64,000 nt of DNA, taken from the NCBI GenBank assembly GCA_947095535.1, contig OX352772.1, forward strand, positions 144,503,447 through 144,567,446. Direction: 5' to 3'. Source of the DNA: Poecilobothrus nobilitatus (taxonomy: Eukaryota > Arthropoda > Insecta > Diptera > Dolichopodidae). The notes beneath the pieces were generated by a model that did no database searches, was not told where the DNA came from, and saw only the letters and a list, made by a program, of their open reading frames with translations. This document shows, one piece after another, positions 57,590-64,000 of the stretch (position 1 is its first letter; each line of letters starts with the position of its first letter). A program made the position numbers and the translations under genes.

Positions 57590-57900
57590 CCCACCTATCA
57601 TCTCACTTATTTTACGTTTAAGCCAGTTGTTTTCTTTGTCAATTATTTTGGTATCTTCAAAAATTAAATTGTGATTGTTATTGAACCGATGTGTCGCTAA
57701 CGCTGTTTTTTCCAATTTATCCATATTAATTATTTTACAGTCATTCCGATCTTATTTCAGTCTATTTTTAAAGTATTGTTTTGTTCGACCAATATAGTAT
57801 TTATTGCAATCATTACAGTTTATTTCTTCTTTATCTTTGATTTCTGAAAATAAATTAGAAATCTGGGACAAATTCTTTAAATGCATTCTCAATGTTCTTA
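57590..57900 (-). pseudogene. GIY-YIG endonuclease of the Penelope-like element
   Basis: Minus-strand frames read INCNDCNKYYIGRTKQYFKN, then INMDKLEKTALATHRFNNN and IFEDTKIIDKENNWLKRKI. YYIGRT is the YIG half of the GIY-YIG motif with the nearby conserved Arg, preceded by the Cys-x2-Cys of the family. Frameshifts separate the pieces. The GIY half is replaced by coding around CNDC. Confidence 0.78.
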
Positions 57901-57925
57901 TTAATGTCAGGAACGAAATGAAATT

Positions 57926-58330
57926 TCAAATATTACTATGTAGTAGTGTTGGTTTCAGCAGTAAGATTAGAGAATGTGTTATTGTTGATCCTATTGTGTT
58001 GCAATTATATATATGAATTATCTTGTTAATAAAAAACTTGGGATAGTTGTTATCTTTTAAAAAGTTTTTCATTAATGTGATATTTTTTGATATAATATTG
58101 ATTTTATGTTGTACTGGATGATTTAACAAAAAATTTAGAATTCGACCAGATGACTTGGTTTTCTGGTACCAATCAGTTGACATGTTACCATTTTCATGTC
58201 TTGAGTCATAAGTTAAATTTATTAAAAATTTCCAAAATCTCAATAGCTTTATCAGAAGGAACAGCTAAAATAGAATTAACGAAAATTCTTAAAAATGGTA
58301 TATTAAATTTAAATTGTCCTAAAACATTTT
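57926..58330 (-). pseudogene. Penelope-like RT C-terminal part
   Basis: The frame 57,926-58,243 has STDWYQKTKSSGRILNFLLN, HPVQHKINIISKNI and NNYPKFFINKII, the highly characteristic 'WYrKp..SGR.LNf.S.HP..HK' block of Penelope RTs after the catalytic palm. Upstream, in another frame, FNIPFLRIFVNSILAVPSDK would be the preceding strand. The catalytic YxDD motif is not included. Confidence 0.82.
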
Positions 58331-58343
58331 TAACCAAATATCT

Positions 58344-58416
58344 GACTCATGGCGCAGTGGTTAAGTCGCCAACCTTTCAATCGAAGGGTCTTGGGTTCAA
58401 ACCCCGGTCAGGTCAT
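58344..58416 (+). mobile_element. tRNA-like SINE head
   Basis: About 73 bases with an A box (TGGCGCAGTGG, 58,350-58,360) and a B box (GGGTTCAAACC, 58,393-58,403). A T-arm can be paired (TTGGG/CCCGG around TTCAAAC) and an anticodon-like arm (CCTTT/AAGGG), but the acceptor stem pairs only at GACT/GGTC. That suits a tRNA-derived SINE head better than a working tRNA. An A-rich segment and simple repeats follow. Confidence 0.65.
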
Positions 58417-58469
58417 AAATAAAAAATATGTAGTACTTTTATATCGTAATAATGTATATCGTTTAATTA

Positions 58470-59030
58470 ATAGTAGTAATAATAACAATAATAATATTAA
58501 TATTAATAACAGTAATAGTAATAATAACAATAATTATAATAATAATAATAATAGTAATAATAACAATAATAAAAGCTGCTACAGTGAGGCTATCTTTGGT
58601 TAAATCATGCAAGTAAAGTGTTATATACTGCTGAGCGTTGTAATCCACGGATGGCGCTGACTCTGTAGTAAAATAATAACAATAATAGTAATAATAACAA
58701 TAATTATAATAATAATAATAGCTGCTACAGTGGAGCTATCTTTGGTTATATCATGCAAGTAAGGTGTTATATACTGATGCACGTTGTAATCCACTGATGG
58801 CGCTGACTCTGTAGTAAAATAATAACAATAATAACAATAAAAATAATAATAGTAATAATAATAGTAATAATAACAATAATAATAATAAAAATAATAGCTG
58901 CGACACTGGAGCTATCTTTGGTTATATCATGCAAGTAAGGTGTTATATACTGCTGCACGTTGTAATCCACTGATGGCGCTAACTCTGTAGTAAAATAATA
59001 ATAATATTAATAAGAATACTAATACCAATA
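58470..59030. repeat. Minisatellite: three ~100-base cores in (AAT/AAC)n microsatellite
   Basis: Cores at 58,574-58,673, 58,720-58,820 and 58,896-58,996 share CTATCTTTGGTTA, ATCATGCAAGTAA and GGCGCTGACTCTG-type sequence. They are separated by AATAATAACAATAAT-type repeats. Cores 2 and 3 are closer to each other than to core 1. Long Ile- or Asn-rich frames here are translations of the microsatellite, not genes. Confidence 0.9.
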
Positions 59031-59037
59031 ATAACAG

Positions 59038-59985
59038 CCGCTAATATATGAAATGAAAATAATGGCAATACTGGAGGCTACCAAACACATCAAAAGAGAA
59101 AGATTAATATATCCCAGCAAGAAGTATATAATAAATTCAGACAGCCGGAGCGCAATCAAGGCTATACTCAACACAACAACGAAGAAGAAATGGCAAAAAG
59201 CATTAGGAATCACCTAAACAAAAACAAAGGAGACATATTAATTATGTAAATGCAGGGGTACGTAGGGATTGTAGGCAACGAATATGCAGACCAAGCATTA
59301 AAACTGGTACTGAAAAGCCCGCTTGAAATAGGAAGAACTCCATCACTCGCACAAACAGTTATCAGGATTAAAAAATGCATGCAGGAAAAAAGAAAAGAAA
59401 ATTGGGAGAAATCCACCTCGTTCACCAAATACCACTGTCACTTAAACAAAACGAGTATCCCTATCTGAGAAACAACGAGAGAACTAGGGATTAAATGCAC
59501 ACGAATAAGATTAGGCTACACCATCTACACACACTAACATCTGTTCGCGAGAAAAAGTAGACCCACATGCCTAAAATCAACAACACCCTAACAGTCAAAA
59601 AAGCCCTAATAGATTAGCCCAACACAACAGCACGATAAACAACAAATACAGCGCAACCCGCCAGAATAGGCCCTCAGCTTCGATAATGCGGACTTCAATA
59701 GTGCGGACTTATTAGCCACAATATCTGGAAAGAAGTATAAAAACAAAAGGAGAAACAACCAAATATAAAAACCAAAGCAGAATCAAGAAAATACAAAAAC
59801 CTATAAAAAAAATTCAACACAACAACAACAACAATAAAAAGACAACCAATTTATAAAAAAAAATAATAATAAAATGTAGGGAGTAAGCATCAATAACAAT
59901 ACAATTAACACTAACACTAACACTAACACTAAACTAACACTAATACTAACACTAACACTGTAATAACATATCAATAACGATAAGT
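59038..59985 (+). mobile_element. I-like LINE H, RNase H and C-terminal fragment
   Basis: The plus strand reads MAILEATKHIKRERLIYPSK and INSDSRSAIKAI (RNase H with the Asp of SDS). A shifted frame (59,250-59,468) starts GYVGIVGNEYADQALKLVLK with the last catalytic Asp. TRIRLGYTIYTH and further C-terminal sequence follow to about 59,620. RT is missing. The 3' end is rich in AAC/AAT and ends in about eight ACTAAC-type repeats (59,912-59,960); I-type LINEs end in short repeats rather than poly-A. Confidence 0.75.
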
Positions 59986-59989
59986 TTTA

Positions 59990-60395
59990 AAAAATTTTAG
60001 AGTATGTTAAAAGGTTTTCAAACAAAACTTTGAATCCCGTTCTTATTTTGAAAAAAATAATTCTCTTATTCTACTTTTACAAATCTCAAAAAGCTGGCAA
60101 AAAAAAATAACTAAAGAGGCTTAAAAGTAATTTTATTAAATATTAAGTTAAAATTAGGAGTTGAAAGCTACATTTTTGATATGTTGTCGCAAAAATACCA
60201 AATTTTATTTTAATATACAATTCGGCATATTTTGAAAAATATTTCATAACGAAAACTCATAATAAAAATTGCTAAAACTGGGCATTTTTTTGAAAAAAAA
60301 AAAACAAAATAATAAGAACAAAAAAATTTTTTTTAAATTAGATAAATTTTTCTCCATTTGTTTGAATGTATGCACTAATACATTCCAATTTTTCC
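59990..60395 (-). repeat. Interspersed DNA repeat, inverted partner of 12,560-12,965
   Basis: Reverse-complement match to 12,560-12,965 along its full length, more complete than the truncated copies in the 5 kb units. It ends at 60,395, five bases from a candidate P-like terminal repeat. Confidence 0.8.
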
Positions 60396-60399
60396 ATAT

Positions 60400-60441
60400 C
60401 ATGGCCTGAAAATATTGGTAGTTGTGTCTTAATACAACCGA
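60400..60441. repeat. Candidate P-like terminal repeat
   Basis: CATGGCCTGAAAATATTGG and the next ~20 bases resemble 23,612-23,650 (CATGGCCTGAAAAAACTATT, then TAGCTGTG against TAGTTGTG). Both copies face P-like transposase remnants. P-superfamily termini start with CA. No inverted partner was found. Confidence 0.4.
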
Positions 60442-61879
60442 AGAAATTTTAAAAATTGATGTGCCTGTGTAATGATTTGCGATATAGCAATGCTTAACGG
60501 TTTATGTATAAAAGTCACAGTAACACTATATTTATTTGCACTTTATATTTTTAGTTTATACTTTATATATTTTGTATCACTAACGTAACATATACTTATA
60601 AATAATATCACCACACTTTCAGACTTTAATAATAATACTATTTCAATAATTTTACAATAAATTACAAACCGTATTTGAGAAATTGTAGAATAACAATGAC
60701 TTATATTTTTCAATATTTGCATTTGAAATATTTTTAAAAAAATTTACAAATATTAATTAATAACTATTTTTTATCACTTTTATTACATTAACTTTATTAC
60801 TTCAAATTTTTTTAATCTTTATTATATTGGTATTGGTAAATATTTATAACGGTTAATAAAAGATCATACATAAAAGTAGGACACGCTGCTGCTTTATAAA
60901 ACATATAAATTTAAAAAAAAGAATGAAAAATGAAGGTTTATTTTAGAAAGCCTTTGAAATTTGAATTAACATTGAACAACATTAAAAAATTCAATTGACA
61001 CTAAGGAAGATATGGAAATATATGGATATATATTCAATTAACAGAATAAATAAATACGTTCGACCTATACATGCATTAAAACAAGACCATATTAAAATGT
61101 TACTAGTTATTTTAAATAAAAAATAAAAAAATTAAAACTTTTAAAGAGTTATTAAATAATAAAGTTAGTCAATAATGCCATAAAAGTAAATACGTTTAAG
61201 ATTAGATAATTAATATTTATAAAATCTGTTTTTAAATAATAATAATATTAAAAGTTCATACATACGTAATATCAAAACTCATCTACTAATAGATCATTCA
61301 ATCGTTCTACAAAATATGTCCCTATATTTTTTTAAGTTCGCAACTTATAAAACGTTGCGGTACGCAAATACTACAATACTACAAACAAAATGTTTGCTCT
61401 ATCAAAATATTAATAATAAAATAATAAGAAAGAGATTGTCGCTGTGCTGTGCACTTTAAAAGTGATTATGAATATATTCTGTATACAGTTTTTGTTGCTT
61501 CATTGCACCATTTTTTTCCATTTAAATATAAAAATAAAAACAAAATCTAATATTATTATGATGCTTTTATATCTTTGTTGTTGTATTTGAGTTTTTTTTT
61601 TTTTACTTTTTTTTTGATATACCTTTTTTACCTTTTTTTTTTGATAGGTACCTATAGACTTACGTATGTATGGATCATATGGATACAAATTAATTGATAT
61701 GCAAAATAAAATAAATGTTCTTTTAACTAATCAAAAACCGATTTTTTTTTAAATTAAGGTGCTTATAATTACATAAAGCAAATATCATATTCCACCCACC
61801 ACTTGTTTGAAATTTTTTTTGTTTTGTAACTATAAGAAAGTTTCAAAAATTATGATTTTATTATATTTAATTTATCATT
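60442..61879. other. AT-rich sequence, nothing recognised
   Basis: No convincing frame on either strand. It may be 3' non-coding sequence of the P-like element to the right. T-runs occur near 61,590-61,650. ATTATATTGGTATTGGTAAA at 60,821 recurs at 63,800. Confidence 0.45.
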
Positions 61880-64000
61880 TTGAATATGTATTGACTTCGG
61901 TTTTGAATTGACTTCAGAAATTTCTTTCCAGCCTACTTTCCATTCGCATATTTTTCGTAACAACACCAAAATAAAAAAATTTAATAAACGTATACGGTAT
62001 GATAAATAAAGTCCTTCAATAAACCACATCTTAAATTTTGGATTAGAATTTGTTGCTTGAATACATAGATTTCAGACAAATGAAATTTTGGTTAGTTCAA
62101 AAAAAAAATTTGATGGAGGAATTAAGCTGCCGAAGTCTCAAATTTCTTGATAAAGGTTCTTATTATATATTAGCAGTTCCGTTGATGATGGTATTTCATT
62201 ATCTGATTTTTTTCAGTCTGAAGAAGAAGATTCGCAAGATGATGTTTTAAAAAATTTAAGGATAATATATCCAACATAATATCTTAAAAAAAGATCTTGT
62301 AGTTTAAAATTCATAGTTTTTTTAACTTCTGGATCTAAATTTCCTTTTTCATTATCTATAAAATTAAAAATGTACAACAATCATTAAGATTTACTTCATC
62401 TTCGCTTATTTCTTTTTTGCTTAAAAACAAAGCATGCTACAAATATTGCTCTTCATCGGGTTCGAAATTCATTAAATTTGATAACTAACTTAGCTGTTTC
62501 ATAGATATTATACGCCCCAAAATGTCTCTAAATTCTTTTACGGAATGGTTTCTATTAAATCCATTTTGCCCTCGAATGGTGGCGTAAAAATTTTCAATTG
62601 CATCAGAATTTTTTTTTGAAGTTAGTATGTAGGAAGTATCTAAATTTTCATCTTCAAAGTAATCCTGTGACAACATTAATATAGCATTAATAGACTGTAT
62701 CAAGCCATCAACCCAAAATACTTTTACAGAAACTTCAACTTTCCAAAAATATTCCATCATTTCCTCAAGGTAGTTGCAAACATGATTATTTTTTTAGAGA
62801 GAAGATTTAAAAGCTTTAAAATTATCTGTTTTTACTTTGCTATTTAAACAATCAAAAAGCTTATCCATTTTTTGGAAAAAAGTTGAAGTTGACATTTTTA
62901 GAAAATAAATTTTGATCTGCAACTACCTTAATCCCAACAGCACAGCTAGTGCTTAATACTTGTATTACCAACTTCACACTAATTTTTTGAAATGTATTTG
63001 GCTCTTTAAGGACTGACCAGCTAACGACGCCATCAGGTGTCTTTAAATCATATTTCATCAAACTATTTCTACAATTTTGTATAATATGACATATATCATA
63101 ACTAACATAAAATTTTCTTATGAAATGTAAATTGCTTTTCCTTGGAACATTCATTCTTTTAAAGCACTTCTGTTATTGCTTCCTTGGTCACAAATTATGC
63201 TATTTACAAATAATCCTAATTCTGAACATATATTTAATTTTTTTTCAATTAAGTTTTCTAATATCTCAGCAGTTAAAGGATTTGTAGAAGGGAAATAACT
63301 AATGACACTCTTCCATTCACTAAAATCAGCACGGATCAGAAATATTACATTTTATTAGAGGAAACATCATCTAAATCTTCGAAGCCTAAAATGCGGTCAT
63401 TAAAATCAGAAAAGTTTAGCTTTTTCTTATCGCCATTTTTTCTTATCGGCTTTAAGACATTCTAAAATTGGTTTATTGAATCCTGGTTTTAGAGGTTTTA
63501 TAGGAGTACATTTGTTATTGAGCTACTTGATGGTAAACTAAAATTTTTTAAAATGCAAACGGTCTCTTAAAAATAAGTAATTGCTAGAAGATTTGTAATG
63601 GATATTAAGTGCTAAATTCGTTGACTACGTGCATATTCCGCATTTGGAGCTCGACGTTTAGTCAATAAAATCTTAGCAAAAGTTTTAGCATTATAATTCA
63701 CATAATCTAGCTTATCATCAATAATAGACTCAATATATTTTTTTATTTGTTTTTTTATTGCCTTTTTGTTTTCTATGATTAGTTTAGGAATATAGTTTTA
63801 TTATATTGGTATTGGTAAATACTCTTAGTTTTTTTCTAATTTAGAACACTTTTTTGCGTAAAATCGTTTTAATTGCCCATTTTTTAAACAGAATTTACAA
63901 AAATCAATTTCAATTGAACACTCAGATAATTTGCGATTTTGTACTGGAGACGGTAATTTAATTATATCATTCAAAGTTTGTATTTCAGTGTTTTCTAAAT
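61880..64000 (-). pseudogene. P-superfamily (THAP9-like) transposase pseudogene, runs off the window
   Basis: Minus strand, 5' to 3'. A segment with FCKFCLKNGQLKRFYAKKCS (63,844-63,950; any THAP zinc finger would lie beyond 64,000) is followed by YNAKTFAKILLTKRRAPNAE, PLKPGFNKPILECLKADKKK, then NDRILGFEDLDDVSSNKM, VIFLIRADFSEWKSVISYF and NSIICDQGSNNRSA, the RNase H-like catalytic domain. The 62,861-63,154 frame has ISVKLVIQVLSTSCAVGI, then FFQKMDKLFDCLNSK. The 62,485-62,760 frame has ENFYATIRGQNGFNRNHSVK, a hallmark of THAP9/P ends. RYYVGYIILKFF and LIPPSNFFFEL close it. At least six frameshifts are needed, so it is inactive. Confidence 0.85.

Larger units (their letters stand above)
57481..58340 (-). 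mobile_element. Penelope-like element, 3' part
   Basis: Minus strand, 5' to 3': the end of RT followed by a GIY-YIG endonuclease, the domain order typical of endonuclease-bearing Penelope-like elements. The 5' edge at about 58,340 abuts the tRNA-like element. The 3' non-coding part holds the motif ATGGCTTTATGACAC at 57,486 and again at about 57,576, with a variant at about 57,520. Confidence 0.8.

Noticed and set aside
58344..58416. Functional tRNA gene
   Set aside because: A and B boxes and a T-arm are present, but the acceptor stem pairs at only about four positions and the anticodon loop lacks the expected T at position 33. A SINE head fits better.
58349..58648. Asn-rich and Ile-rich frames on both strands
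   Set aside because: Translations of the AAT/AAC microsatellite and of the tRNA-like head.
59912..59960. Telomeric repeat array
   Set aside because: The unit is ACTAAC-like, not (TTAGG)n or its complement, short and irregular. It fits an I-type LINE tail.
62050..62250. Plus-strand 66-residue frame
   Set aside because: It overlaps the minus-strand P-like C-terminus (LIPPSNFFFEL), which explains the sequence better.
1..64000. A previously undescribed host system or gene cluster
   Set aside because: All recognisable coding sequence belongs to known TE families and is degraded. No stretch shows a host-like intact gene.

Overview
This is a transposon-dense, AT-rich eukaryotic window. Everything coding that I can recognise belongs to mobile elements, nearly all broken by stops and frameshifts; I see no host gene, operon, CRISPR array or bacterial feature. 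The mixture (an errantivirus-like Ty3/gypsy with an env remnant, LOA-like and jockey-like LINEs, P-superfamily transposases, a Penelope-like element) points to an insect, most likely a dipteran. That placement is an inference from family content, not a proof.

Layout. 1-12,716: a tandem array with a ~5.0 kb period (about two and a half copies). Its unit is a Ty3/gypsy pol remnant with an LTR, a tRNA-derived SINE and the C-terminal remnant of a P-like transposase. 12,560-12,965: a DNA repeat that returns inverted near 60 kb. 13,372-16,545: two jockey-like LINEs on the minus strand. 16,557-21,813: a near full-length LOA-like LINE (copy A1) with ORF1 and ORF2. 21,967-30,880: a composite of LOA-like copies A2 and A3 around a P-like remnant and a plus-strand jockey-like LINE (B). 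30,894-32,179: the 5' part of the minus-strand jockey-like LINE whose 3' part lies at 14.8-16.5 kb. 32,180-43,490: four near-identical 2.8 kb tandem units. 43,491-47,039: the 3' end of B followed by LOA-like copy A4. 47,829-49,250: a minus-strand gypsy 3' end (LTR, polypurine tract, integrase). 49,290-53,400: a plus-strand errantivirus-like gypsy with gag, protease, RT, RNase H, integrase and env remnants. 53,400-57,274: a plus-strand LINE, an inverted pair of another LINE's 3' ends, and a second LTR copy. 57,480-58,340: a Penelope-like element (RT end plus GIY-YIG). 58,344-59,985: a tRNA-like SINE head, a minisatellite and an I-like LINE. 60,400-64,000: a minus-strand P-superfamily transposase pseudogene running off the window end.

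The main structural result is that target-site duplications let the nesting be read. One minus-strand jockey-like LINE (C) originally ran from about 32.1 kb down to 14.8 kb. It was split by LOA-like copy A1 (11-bp duplication) and separately by the composite 21,967-30,880 (13-bp duplication). Two kilobase-scale tandem arrays were built from TE fragments, and their units are nearly identical, so the amplification is recent relative to the decay of the elements. Nested, mixed-orientation TE debris of this kind would fit pericentromeric heterochromatin or a piRNA cluster, but the sequence alone cannot show that.
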